Positions 36,352 through 44,552 of a stretch of DNA of 64,000 bases are shown here, one piece after another. Under the pieces are notes generated by a model that saw only the letters and a list, made by a program, of their open reading frames with translations, was not told where the DNA came from and made no database searches. The stretch is from Paenibacillus pasadenensis DSM 19293 (lineage in GTDB: Bacteria; Bacillota; Bacilli; Paenibacillales; Paenibacillaceae). Each line of letters opens with the position of its first letter. Positions within the stretch are counted from its first letter, which is position 1. Both the position numbers and the translations under genes were made by a program. The DNA lies in NCBI RefSeq assembly GCF_000422485.1, contig NZ_AULW01000052.1:23532-87531 (forward strand), in the 5' to 3' direction.

Positions 36352-37092
36352 CTACACCGCCGTATATCCGCCATCGACGAGCAGGCTCGCTCCGGTGACG
36401 AAGGAAGCGTCGTCGCTGGCGAGGAACAGCACCGCCGCCGCGACCTCCTCCGGACGGCCGAGCCGCGCCATCGGATGCAGCGATACGAGATGCTGCGTGA
36501 TCGCCTCCGTGCGGCCGCCGATGAGCGGCGTGTCGATGTAGCCCGGGCAGACGGCGTTCACGCGGATGCCCCGGGCCGCGTAGTCGGCCGCCATCGACTG
36601 CGTCAGCAGCTTCACGCCGCCCTTGGCGGCCGCGTAGGCGCTGACCGAGCCTTTGCCGACATGGCTGTGGATGGAGCCGCAGTTGACGATGACGCCGCCG
36701 CCCTGCGCCAGCATCTGCTGGACGGCGTACTTGTCGCACAGGAAGACGCCCGTCAGGTTGATGTCGATCGTCCGCGCCCAAGCCTCATGGCTCAGCTGGT
36801 CGACCGGCGCGTCCTTGGCGATGCCCGCGTTGGCGAACAGGATGTCCAGCCGCCCGAACGTCCGCACCGTCTCTTCGACCATGCGCTTCACCTGCTCCTC
36901 GCTCGTCACGTCCGTCTTGACGAACAGCGCCTCGTGGCCCAGCCCCTTCAGACGCTCCGCCTCGGCCTGGCCTTGATCGGCGAAGTCCGCGATGACGACC
37001 TTGGCGCCCTCCTCCGCGAACTTCTGCACGGTAGCGGCTCCGATGCCGCTCGCGCCGCCGGTGACGACGGCGACCTTGTCCTTGAACCTCAT
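36352..37092 (-). CDS. Short-chain dehydrogenase/reductase
   Basis: A 246-residue classical SDR. The NAD(P)-binding motif TGGASGIGAATVQKF and the NAG motif ILFANAGIAKD are present. The active site has Ser in NCGSIHSHVGKG and the YxxxK motif in SAYAAAKGGVKLL, with PGYIDTPL following. An Asp (VIADF) at the end of beta-2 favours NAD over NADP. ATG 37092 has GGGAGAG eight bases upstream; two further in-frame ATGs at 37107 and 37098 lack that spacing. The substrate is unknown. Confidence 0.88.
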   Translation of the reverse strand: MRFKDKVAVVTGGASGIGAATVQKFAEEGAKVVIADFADQGQAEAERLKGLGHEALFVKTDVTSEEQVKRMVEETVRTFGRLDILFANAGIAKDAPVDQLSHEAWARTIDINLTGVFLCDKYAVQQMLAQGGGVIVNCGSIHSHVGKGSVSAYAAAKGGVKLLTQSMAADYAARGIRVNAVCPGYIDTPLIGGRTEAITQHLVSLHPMARLGRPEEVAAAVLFLASDDASFVTGASLLVDGGYTAV

Positions 37093-37219
37093 GTCCATCT
37101 CTCCCATCCGGATCGGATCGCGGGAGCCGCAGCCCCCGTTCCACTCTCTAGATTGGTTCGGCTTTCCTTTTCCTATGCAGATTCACGGATGCCGCTCTGG
37201 AGATCGGACCGATGCGCCG

Positions 37220-37256
37220 GAAAAAGGAAAGGAGCTGCCTCAAGTCGAGGCAGCTC
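37220..37256 (-). terminator. Rho-independent terminator downstream of the repeat array
   Basis: The perfect stem AGGAGCTGCCTC / GAGGCAGCTCCT is followed on the minus strand by TTTCCTTTTT. It ends the transcript of the repeat-protein gene at 37516-38058, so the palindromic array lies in that 3' UTR. Confidence 0.85.
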
Positions 37257-37266
37257 CTGGCTCGGG

Positions 37267-37493
37267 TCCAAGGCACAGGACTGCCTTGGATTGGCGAAGT
37301 CGGGCCGGATTTTTAATCCAAGGCACATTTCTGCCTTGGATTGAGGAATTCGGGCCCGAGAACGAATCCAAGGCACATTTCTGCCCTGGATTGAGGAATT
37401 CGGCCCCGAGAATCGAATCCAAGGCACATTTCTGCCCTGGATTGAGGAATTCGGCCCGATAATCGAATCCAAGGCACATTTCTGCCCTGGATT
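37267..37493. repeat. Five-copy palindromic repeat array, 50-51 bp period
   Basis: Each copy has a hairpin core AATCCAAGGCA, a six-base loop, then TGCCTTGGATT. The cores begin at 37267 (short by two bases), 37315, 37365, 37416 and 37466. Copies 1 and 2 have fully paired arms; copies 3-5 share the change TGCCCTGGATT, one mismatch. The spacers contain a conserved GAGGAATTCGG segment followed by CCCGA variants. The array lies between the stop of the repeat-protein gene and its terminator. A sixth copy is at 63078-63105. Confidence 0.92.
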
Positions 37494-37515
37494 TCCCGCC
37501 TCGGGCCCGCCGCGC

Positions 37516-38058
37516 TCAGCGGATGCTGCGGCGCTTGCGCGAGCTCGGCTTGTTGACGGCCTTGCCGCCGCCGCCGACCGCGTCCTGCTGCCATGTGCCG
37601 GGGCTGCCGATCGCGGAGTTCGTGCCGCCCGTGCTGCTCCGGCCGGCTCCGCTGGCGATCTGCGTGGCGGAGGAGCTCTGCGTCCCCTTCGCCAGCTTGA
37701 CGATCTGGTCATTGATGACGATGACCAGCTCCTTGCCGCCCGGCACGCGCAGCAGCGGCCGGGAGCCGCCGACGCGGCCGCCCTTCAGCCCGATGTTGCG
37801 CGCCGTGCCGCCGGCGCCGACGCTCTCCTGCTGGCGCGTCCACGGCGAGTCGATCGCCGCGTTGCTGCCGGATGCGCTGCTGCGCCCGGCTCCGCTGGCG
37901 ATCTGGGTCGTGTTCGGGGCGTTCGTGTACTGGCGGTTGATGACGCAGACGATGCGGTCGATGCCGCCGAGCGGCGCTTTCGCGACGATTCTGCGGCGGT
38001 CTTTCTCGATGATGACGGTCACATGACCTGGGGTGCGGGGCAGAGGAATCAACTCCAT
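37516..38058 (-). CDS. Hypothetical protein with two internal repeats
   Basis: A 180-residue protein made of two related halves: residues about 35-84 and 110-165 both have a hydrophobic beta segment (RIVCVINRQYT, ELVIVINDQIV) followed by TQIASGAGRSS, a Ser/Gly/Asn stretch and a QQ(E/D)(S/A)VG motif. It ends in a basic tail (SSRKRRSIR). The composition suggests a small surface or spore-coat-type protein, but no family is recognised. ATG at 38058 has only a weak, distant GGGAG. The longer frame to 38217 is unsupported. Confidence 0.6.
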   Translation of the reverse strand: MELIPLPRTPGHVTVIIEKDRRRIVAKAPLGGIDRIVCVINRQYTNAPNTTQIASGAGRSSASGSNAAIDSPWTRQQESVGAGGTARNIGLKGGRVGGSRPLLRVPGGKELVIVINDQIVKLAKGTQSSSATQIASGAGRSSTGGTNSAIGSPGTWQQDAVGGGGKAVNKPSSRKRRSIR

Positions 38059-38264
38059 GTTCAAAATGGCTTGCTGCTCCCATCCTATGCCTGCCCCCCG
38101 GATGCCCGTCAGGGATGTCCGCCTGCCCGGACGTCCCGTCGTCGCGCCGGCCCCGCCTTCCTGCCGCGTCTCCGCCCGCGCGCCGCCCCGCTTCCTGCCA
38201 CGCCTCCGCACGCGCACCGGCCCCGCTTCCTGCCGAGCCTCCGCCCCCTTCGCCTCGGCCGCCG

Positions 38265-39560
38265 CTACTCCTTAACTCCAGCCGCTCCAGCCGCCCCGGC
38301 CGCTCCGGCCGCGCGCAGCTCCTGCGCATACTCATCGAGCCGCACGGGAGCGCCTCCGGAGAGGCGCGATTTCTCCGCCGCGAACGCCATCAGATGGCTG
38401 CGCACGGAAGCGGCCGCGGACGTCAGGCTTTCCTGCCCGCCGTAGTTCCGCACTTCCTCGATGAAGCTGCGCACGATGCCGCTGTCGCCGCCGCCGTGGC
38501 CGGACCAGGTCACCGGCGGGTGGATGATCGTCTTTTGGCCGGTCAGAAAGTCGTACACGGTGATGAGGTCGTCCTCGCCGCGGATCTCGCCGCGCGTGCC
38601 CATGATCTGGATGCGCCGCTCCTGCTCATGCGTGAAGCCGCTCATGCTGAACATCGCCGTCGCGCCGCCGTCGAACTCCATCGCCACGACCTGATGGTCG
38701 ACGACGTTGTTGTCGCTGCGGTAGACGCAGCGGCCGTAGTCGGTCGTGCGCAGCCCGTGCAGGATCGTCTCCCGCTCCAGATCGTCGCAAAAATGCCCCG
38801 CCCAGCCCATATACGGCTTGCTCAGGTAGAAGCGCGTCGCCGAGTAAGGGCAGTCCGGCTCGACGGCGCAGTCGAGGCAGCGGTCCGCCGAGCCCGGCGG
38901 CGCCTGCTCCTCGCGGAAATGCATCCGCGAGCCGAACGAGCTGACGCTCGTGCAGGGCTTGTCGATCAGCCAGCTCAGCACGTCCATGTCGTGGCAGGAC
39001 TTGGCGAGGATCATCGGGCTCGCCTTGTCGGAGTTGTTCCAGTTGCCCCTCACGAAGCTGTGCGCGATATGCCAGTAGCCGACGTTCTCGTTGAGCTGGA
39101 TCGAGGCGACCTCGCCGATCGTCCCGTCCGCGATCAGCTTCTTGATCGCCGCCCAGAACGGCGTATACCGCAGCACATGGCAGATCGTCAGCAGCCGGCC
39201 GTGGTCGCGGGCCGCCTGCTCCATGTCGAGGCATTCCAGCGGATCGGGCGACATCGGCTTCTCCAGCAGCACGTGGTAGCCTGCCGCGAGCGCGCGCATC
39301 GTCGGTTCGTAGTGCATCCGGTCCTGCGTGCAGATGATGGCGATGTCCGCCTTCCGCGGTCCGTCCAGCAGCGGCTCCCAGCTGGCGTAGCGCTCCTCGG
39401 GAGGCACGCCGTGCTGCTCGGCGGTCCGCTCCAGCCGCACCGGGTCGAGCTCCGCGACCGCCGTCAGCTTCAGCTCATGCGGACGATCGAGCGCATAAGG
39501 AGCGTAGCCCTTGGCTCCGCGCGCCCCCGCGCCGATCAATACAGCCGTCAGTTGTGCCAT
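38265..39560 (-). CDS. Gfo/Idh/MocA family oxidoreductase
   Basis: A 431-residue NAD(P)-dependent sugar or cyclitol dehydrogenase. The Rossmann motif is VLIGAGARGAKGYAPYA, and the EKP motif with the conserved Lys is HVLLEKPMSPD. The HDxD-type motif SCHDMDVLSWL lies in the C-terminal domain. A Cys-rich segment DRCLDCAVEPDCPYSATRF at about residue 225 could bind a metal and is not general in the family. The C-terminus ends in AAG repeats. It lies 51 bases after the lipoprotein gene, the last gene of the carbohydrate ABC operon, so it probably acts on the imported glycan's sugar. Confidence 0.88.
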   Translation of the reverse strand: MAQLTAVLIGAGARGAKGYAPYALDRPHELKLTAVAELDPVRLERTAEQHGVPPEERYASWEPLLDGPRKADIAIICTQDRMHYEPTMRALAAGYHVLLEKPMSPDPLECLDMEQAARDHGRLLTICHVLRYTPFWAAIKKLIADGTIGEVASIQLNENVGYWHIAHSFVRGNWNNSDKASPMILAKSCHDMDVLSWLIDKPCTSVSSFGSRMHFREEQAPPGSADRCLDCAVEPDCPYSATRFYLSKPYMGWAGHFCDDLERETILHGLRTTDYGRCVYRSDNNVVDHQVVAMEFDGGATAMFSMSGFTHEQERRIQIMGTRGEIRGEDDLITVYDFLTGQKTIIHPPVTWSGHGGGDSGIVRSFIEEVRNYGGQESLTSAAASVRSHLMAFAAEKSRLSGGAPVRLDEYAQELRAAGAAGAAGAAGVKE

Positions 39561-39611
39561 GTTGTCTCTCCTTGCTTCTATAATATAGATGGCTCCGCCT
39601 GCGTCCGAAGC

Positions 39612-41285
39612 CTACCCGTTCGAGCCGATCGTGCGGTCGAGGGCGGACTGGTAGATCTCGATGTACCGCTTCAGCCCCATGCTCTCCAGCGTCGAGACAT
39701 AAGCGTCCCACTCGCCGGTTCCATTCAGGATGAACTTGTCGCGCATCTCGTCGACGTACGTCTGGATGTCCGTGCCGAGCGTCCCCATCTCCTCCTGCTC
39801 CTCTTGGGCGAAGTTGAAGCCCGGCCAGACCTGATCCGCCTGCAGCGTGTACGGGTCGGCCTTTTTCGAGTTCTCGACCGAGGTCGGCAGCCCTTCGGCG
39901 CCTTTGAAGTACTTGTGCGTGACGAAGCCCGGATAGTAGCCGCCCGGCCAGATCAGATACTGGCTGACCGCCTGGTCGAGGCTGAGCCCGTCCTTGTTGT
40001 TCTTGATGTCCTCCGTGTAGTCGACGCTGCCGTCCGCGTTCTCCACGTACGTCTCGTCCTTCCAGCCCATGAAGAAGTTGCGGATGCCCTCGTCCCCGTA
40101 AAAATAGTCCATCCAGCGGATCATCGCCTCGGGATGCTCCGCCTTGTCCGTCAAGGCGAACATGCCGATGTTGCCGAGCGGCGCGCCGAGGTACGTGTAC
40201 ATCCGCTCGCCGTGCGGCCCTTCCAGCACGGGCAGGCCGACGTAGCCCTGCTGGTTGTAGATCGCCACCGGGTCGACGTTGTCGACGACGCCGAGCAGCC
40301 CTTCCGCGCCTTTCGCGTCGATCTCCTCCGCCTTGACCGAAGCGATGTCCTTCTCCAGCAAGCCGTCCTTGTACAGGCCGTGCACGAACTCCAGCAGCTC
40401 CTTGTAGCGCTCGGAGGAGGGCACGAAGCGGATCTTGCCGGCCGCCTCCGGATCCTCGTCTACGTACGGGTTGGCCGTGCCGTGGTTGTTCAGGCCGTAG
40501 GCGCCCTTCAGATAGTTCACGAGGCCGAGCGTGCCGACGCCGCCCCAAGCGATCTCGTCGGGCTTGCCGTTGCCGTTCGGATCGCCGGTCTTGATCGCCT
40601 TCAGCATTTCCTTGAACTGCTCCAGGTTCGCCGGCTCCGCGACGCCGAGCTTGTCGAGCCACTCCTTCTTGATCCACGGCGTGTTGAAGAAGACGGAGCG
40701 GAATTCCGGGTCGTACACCGTCGGCAGCGAGTAGATGTTGCCGTCCGGCATCGTGATGCCTTGCTTGATGACCGGGTACTTTTCCATGAGCGCCTTGAAG
40801 TTCGGGGCGTAGCGGTCGATCAGATCGTTCAGCGGCAGGAACACGCCCTGGTCGCCGTACTTGGCCACATCCGTCTTTGGAAAAGCCGAGGCGAAAAACA
40901 GCTCCGGATAATTGCCGCCGGCGAGCAGCAGGTTGCGCTTCTCCTTGAGCACGTCCTTCTGCACCGTCTCCCATTCCACATGGATGTTCGTGCGCGCCTC
41001 ATAGTCGGTCCACAGCTTGAGCGTGCTCCAGTCGACGTTGGCCATGAACTTGCCGGCGAAGCCGCTGACCGTGATCTTCTCGCCGACGATCGGGAAGCCG
41101 CTCTCGTTCAGTCCGGCCGGAGCGGCAGCGTCGGACTTGGCCCCGCCGTCTCCGCCTGCGCCGTTTTCACCGCTGCCTCCGCTTGCGTTTCCTGCGCCGT
41201 TGCCGTTGCTGCATGCCGCCAGCATTGCCGCCGCGAGCGCCAGCGCCAGCATCCCCTTCGTCCGCTTCCGTTTGCTTCTCTCCAT
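39612..41285 (-). CDS. Extracellular solute-binding lipoprotein, LplA/YtcQ-like
   Basis: A 557-residue lipoprotein of the large carbohydrate-binding SBP_bac_1 group. The signal peptide ends in the lipobox MLAACS, and a Gly/Asn/Ala linker follows. The Asp/Asn-rich GDPNGNGKPDEIAWGG is the calcium-binding loop typical of this group. The length of about 550 matches LplA/YtcQ-type binding proteins, which feed oligosaccharides to LplB/LplC permeases. AGGGGTAG precedes the ATG. No ATPase gene is present; a shared MsmX-type ATPase is expected. Confidence 0.9.
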   Translation of the reverse strand: MERSKRKRTKGMLALALAAAMLAACSNGNGAGNASGGSGENGAGGDGGAKSDAAAPAGLNESGFPIVGEKITVSGFAGKFMANVDWSTLKLWTDYEARTNIHVEWETVQKDVLKEKRNLLLAGGNYPELFFASAFPKTDVAKYGDQGVFLPLNDLIDRYAPNFKALMEKYPVIKQGITMPDGNIYSLPTVYDPEFRSVFFNTPWIKKEWLDKLGVAEPANLEQFKEMLKAIKTGDPNGNGKPDEIAWGGVGTLGLVNYLKGAYGLNNHGTANPYVDEDPEAAGKIRFVPSSERYKELLEFVHGLYKDGLLEKDIASVKAEEIDAKGAEGLLGVVDNVDPVAIYNQQGYVGLPVLEGPHGERMYTYLGAPLGNIGMFALTDKAEHPEAMIRWMDYFYGDEGIRNFFMGWKDETYVENADGSVDYTEDIKNNKDGLSLDQAVSQYLIWPGGYYPGFVTHKYFKGAEGLPTSVENSKKADPYTLQADQVWPGFNFAQEEQEEMGTLGTDIQTYVDEMRDKFILNGTGEWDAYVSTLESMGLKRYIEIYQSALDRTIGSNG

Positions 41286-41333
41286 GTTTCTACCCCTCCC
41301 GATTGATCGTTCGATATGGATCGATATGGAAGA

Positions 41334-42215
41334 TCAGCCCTTGATGGCGCCGACCAGAATCCCCTTGACGAAATACCGCTGCAGGAACGGATAGAGCAGC
41401 AGCATCGGAATGTTCGCGACGATCAGCACGGCGTACTTGATGCCTTCGACCGCCTGCCTCGCCTTGATCGCCGACTCGGTCGAAGCCCGCACCATGTCGT
41501 CGGTCTGGCCTTGGATCAGAATCTCGCGCAGGATGAGCTGCAGCGGGAATTTCGGCCGGTCCGACAAATAGAGCAGCGCGTTGAAAAAGGCGTTCCAGTG
41601 GCCGACCGCATAGAACAGCACGGTGACGGCGAGGATCGGCATCGACAACGGCAGCACGACGCGCAGCAGCGTGCCGAAGCTCGAGCAGCCGTCGATGACG
41701 GCCGCCTCCTGGATCTCCGGCGGAATCGACTGCTGGAAGTAGGTGCGCATGATGATGATGTTCCAGATCGACACCGCTCCCGGCAGGATCATGACCCAGA
41801 ACGTGTCGAGCAGGCCGAGGTTTTTGATGAGCAGGTACGACGGGATGAGGCCGCCGCCGAAAAACATTGTGAACACCATCAGGCCCATGAACAGGTTGCG
41901 GCCGACGAAGTCGGAGCGCGACAGCGGATAGGCGGCGAGCACCGTCATCGTCAGGTTGAGGGCGGTTCCGGCCACGGTGTAGAGCACCGTGTTCAGGAAG
42001 CCGCGCAGGATCGCGTCGTTGTCCAGAATTTTCGCGTACGAGTCGATGGTGAAGCCTTTGGGCCAGAGCCAGATCTCGCCGTTCATGATCTTGAGCGGCT
42101 CGCTGAAGGAAGCGATCAGCACATAGTACAGGGGATACAGGACGATCAGCGAAACGATGCCGAGCACGGCGTAGACGACGATGCCGAACGCTCTGTCCTC
42201 GCGGGTAGCGGGCAT
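41334..42215 (-). CDS. Carbohydrate ABC transporter permease, LplC/YtcP-like
   Basis: A 293-residue inner-membrane permease with six helices. The EAA loop is IPPEIQEAAVIDGCSSFGTLLRVVLPLSMP, and the C-terminus QRYFVKGILVGAIKG is characteristic of MalG/LplC-type permeases. AAGGAGGGAACC precedes ATG 42215, 13 bases after the LplB-type gene stop. It pairs with that permease and the downstream lipoprotein. Confidence 0.92.
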   Translation of the reverse strand: MPATREDRAFGIVVYAVLGIVSLIVLYPLYYVLIASFSEPLKIMNGEIWLWPKGFTIDSYAKILDNDAILRGFLNTVLYTVAGTALNLTMTVLAAYPLSRSDFVGRNLFMGLMVFTMFFGGGLIPSYLLIKNLGLLDTFWVMILPGAVSIWNIIIMRTYFQQSIPPEIQEAAVIDGCSSFGTLLRVVLPLSMPILAVTVLFYAVGHWNAFFNALLYLSDRPKFPLQLILREILIQGQTDDMVRASTESAIKARQAVEGIKYAVLIVANIPMLLLYPFLQRYFVKGILVGAIKG

Positions 42216-42228
42216 GGCGGTTCCCTCC

Positions 42229-43410
42229 TTACCACAGGCTGCTGCCGCCGGCGCGGCGGGCGATCGAATTGACGGTGACGAGCAGGATGAAGTTGATGAC
42301 GGCGCTGAACAGTCCGATCGCCGCCGAGAAGCTGTAGTTCGCGTCCAGGATGCCGCTGCGGTACACATAGGTGTCGATGATGTCCGAGCTCGCGAGGTTC
42401 AGGTTGTTCTGCATGAGCAGCACCTTCTCGAAGCCGATCGACATGATGCTGCCGACGTTCAGGATGAGCAGGATGAGGATCGTCGGGCGGATGCCCGGCA
42501 GGTTGATGTGCCAGATGCGCCGCAGCCGGCTCGCCCCGTCGACGCGGGCCGCCTCGTGCAGGGCGGGATCGATGCCGCCGAGCGCGGCCAGGTAGATGAT
42601 CGAGCTCCAGCCCATCGTCTGCCAGACGTCGGAGAGCACGTACAGCGTCTTGAACCAGGCGGGATCGGCCATGAAGTTGACGGATTCGCCTCCGAGCGAG
42701 ACGAGCATCGTGTTGACGAGGCCGTAGCGGGGGTTGAGGAAGATCATGAGCATGCCGACGACGACGACCGTCGAGAGGAAGTGCGGCGCGTACGTGACCG
42801 TCTGCACGAACTTCTTGAACCTCTCCGAGCCGGCCTCGTTCAGCAGGAGGGCGAGCAGGATCGGGATCGGAAAGCCGACCGCCAGCAGATAGGCGCCGAG
42901 CTCGAGCGTGTTCGTCAGCAGCCGCTCGAAGAAGTAGCTGTCGAAGAAGCGCTCGAAATGCTTGAAGCCGGCCCACGGGCTGTCCCAGATGCCCTTGTTG
43001 ATGCGGAAGTCCTTGAACGCGATCTGGATGCCGTACATCGGGGCGTAATGGAACACGAGATAGTAGGCGATGACCGGCGCGATCATGACGTACAGCTGCC
43101 AGTTGCGGGCGATCCGGCGGCCGAGCGGCGATCCGCCGCCGGCATGGGCGAGCGGCCGGCGGGGCCGCATAAGCCGCTGAGGCGCGGACGCCCCGCCGGT
43201 TGCGGGCGGCGCGGGCGGCGGGCCCGGCGGCGACGCGGATGTCGCGAGCGCGGCAGGCGGCGCGGGCGGCGACGCAGATGCCGCGAGCGCGGCAGGCGGC
43301 GCGGGCGGCGACGCAGATGCCGCGAGCGCGGCGGGCGGCGCGGACGGGGCGGGCGGCGGGCCCAGTGGCGACGCAGGCATCGCGCCGGCTTGCTGCTGAA
43401 GGTTAGCCAC
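42229..43410 (-). CDS. Carbohydrate ABC transporter permease, LplB-like, with N-terminal repeat extension
   Basis: A 393-residue permease. The membrane part begins near residue 105 (NWQLYVMIAPVIAYYLVFHYAPMYGIQIAFKDF) and contains the EAA loop (IDPALHEAARVDGASRLRRIWHINLPG). The first 85 residues are low complexity, with three copies of a 13-residue Pro/Ala unit (PPAPPAALAASAS), which is not normal for LplB proteins. The start is GTG at 43410 with AGGGGG upstream. It is first in the operon LplB-LplC-lipoprotein-dehydrogenase. Confidence 0.88.
   Translation of the reverse strand: MANLQQQAGAMPASPLGPPPAPSAPPAALAASASPPAPPAALAASASPPAPPAALATSASPPGPPPAPPATGGASAPQRLMRPRRPLAHAGGGSPLGRRIARNWQLYVMIAPVIAYYLVFHYAPMYGIQIAFKDFRINKGIWDSPWAGFKHFERFFDSYFFERLLTNTLELGAYLLAVGFPIPILLALLLNEAGSERFKKFVQTVTYAPHFLSTVVVVGMLMIFLNPRYGLVNTMLVSLGGESVNFMADPAWFKTLYVLSDVWQTMGWSSIIYLAALGGIDPALHEAARVDGASRLRRIWHINLPGIRPTILILLILNVGSIMSIGFEKVLLMQNNLNLASSDIIDTYVYRSGILDANYSFSAAIGLFSAVINFILLVTVNSIARRAGGSSLW
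43223..43340. repeat. 39-bp tandem repeat inside the LplB-like gene, three copies
   Basis: Units beginning GCGGGCGGCGACGCAGATG start at 43262 and 43301, with a diverged copy upstream from about 43223. The period of 39 bases equals 13 codons and keeps the frame. Confidence 0.8.
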
Positions 43411-43473
43411 GACTGTTCTCCCCCTAGCACGGTAGTTTAGCGAATTATTTGTCAGCTTTTCTAACACAGCTCG

Positions 43474-43536
43474 ATAGTAGCAGGCTTCGCTCCAAACCGT
43501 CAACCAAAGATTCCAACTATTCATTGGATTTGGAAT
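43474..43536 (-). promoter_or_regulatory. Promoter and inverted repeat of the LplB-type operon
   Basis: On the minus strand TTGACG (43503-43498), 18 bases, then TACTAT (43479-43474). Just upstream lies the inverted repeat ATTCCAA (43510-43516) / TTGGAAT (43530-43536), well placed for an activator or repressor. The leader is about 55 bases. Confidence 0.6.
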
Positions 43537-43602
43537 GAGAGTTTAGCTTGTTCGTTGCATCGGATGCCGCCAAACGCCACTTCGTTGTCGATTTTAAGAT
43601 AA

Positions 43603-43617
43603 AGATAGCGCTTCCAA
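43603..43617 (-). promoter_or_regulatory. cre site (CcpA binding)
   Basis: The minus-strand sequence TTGGAAGCGCTATCT matches every fixed position of the cre consensus WTGNAANCGNWNNCW. It lies about 100 bases upstream of the -35 box of the LplB-type operon, consistent with glucose control of this carbohydrate uptake system. Confidence 0.65.
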
Positions 43618-43749
43618 AGATATGATGCTTAGATTATCAGATTTTTTTTCGGTCGACAAGATCAATTTTTGGTTTCCCACATCCAAATAATTTGGATTCG
43701 AGCCCATATAGATCAAACCAGCCGATTTCTCGCCCGACGCTTTGCGAGC

Positions 43750-43802
43750 AAAACACAAAAAGACGAGGCCAGGGCGGCTGGCCTCGTCTTTTTGTGTTTT
43801 TT
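43750..43802. terminator. Strong hairpin terminator
   Basis: A stem of about 23 bases (AAAACACAAAAAGACGAGGC... paired with ...GCCTCGTCTTTTTGTGTTTT) has T-runs on both sides. It separates the minisatellite and LacI region from the LplB-type operon promoter. Confidence 0.9.
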
Positions 43803-43861
43803 CGTCCTGCCCGGCCCTTTCGGTCCGCTTCGCTCGGTTTTTCCATCGTAGCGCGCGATCC

Positions 43862-44299
43862 GCCTTCTTGGGTGGCAGTAATCCAGCGCGCCGGCGCGAC
43901 GAGGGAATCGAGAGTGCCTTGGGGGGCAGTAATCCGGCACATCGACACGACGAGGGAGTCTAGAGTGCCTTGGGGGCCAGTAATCCGGCACATCGACGCG
44001 ACGAGGGAGTCTAGAGTGCCTTGGGGGCCAGTAATCCGGCACATCGACGCGACGAGGGAGTCTAGAGTGCCTTGGGGGGCGGAATCCCAGCGCGCCGGCG
44101 CGACGAGGGAGTCGAGAGTGCCTTGGGGGGCGGAATCCCAGCGCGCCGGCGCGACGAGGGAGTCGAGAGCGCCTTGGGTGGCGGTAATCCGGCACATCGT
44201 CGCGACGAGGGAGTCGAGAGCGCCTTGGGTGGCGGTAATCCGGCACATCGTCGCGACGAGGGAGTCGAGAGTGCCTTGGGTGGCAGTAATCCGGCGCGC
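43862..44299. repeat. 51-bp minisatellite, about nine units
   Basis: The unit contains GCCTTGG, a TAATCC/GAATCC box, a variable 15-base cassette, ACGAGGGAGTC and GAGAG. Unit starts at 43916, 43967, 44018, 44069, 44120, 44171, 44222 and 44273 are exactly 51 bases apart; the first unit has a 3-base insertion. The cassette exists as type A (palindromic CGCGCCGGCGCG core) or type B (GGCACATCG), in the order A B B B A A B B A. Because 51 is a multiple of 3, long frames stay open on both strands, but none has a ribosome site. I see no gene in 43803-44552. Confidence 0.92.
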
Positions 44300-44552
44300 C
44301 GGCGCGCCCTACTCATGGTTTTTTCGTGCGTAGCGCAGGCTCGCGGGCTACACGCGGTTTTTCCGTGCATAGCCCGACCAGGGCTTGCGCTTGTGGAAGG
44401 CATTGTCCGAGCCGAATGGCGGCCGTCCTGACACCTTCAGCGCCAATAAGTCCTCTCCCTCGATTGCGCCAATGGCCATAAGTCCGTCATGGCCGCGCCT
44501 CCAGCTTCTCCGCCGCTCTCTCCGTCGACCACTCCACCGGCTTCGCCAGGCC

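Noticed and set aside
37267..37493. CRISPR array
   Set aside because: The spacing is regular, but spacers are near-identical rather than unique, the repeat is a short palindrome, and no cas genes are nearby.
37240..37712. Minus-strand ORFs of 79 to 179 residues with CALDS/NVPWI-type repeats
   Set aside because: They are the palindromic repeat array read in different frames, with no ribosome site. The repeat is a DNA feature.
38115..41306. 1063-codon plus-strand ORF
   Set aside because: An antisense shadow of the dehydrogenase and binding-lipoprotein genes, both of which have clear families and ribosome sites.
43637..44248. 203-residue repetitive minus-strand ORF across the minisatellite
   Set aside because: It is open only because the 51-bp unit is a multiple of three and lacks stops. 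There is no ribosome site, and similar frames exist on the other strand.
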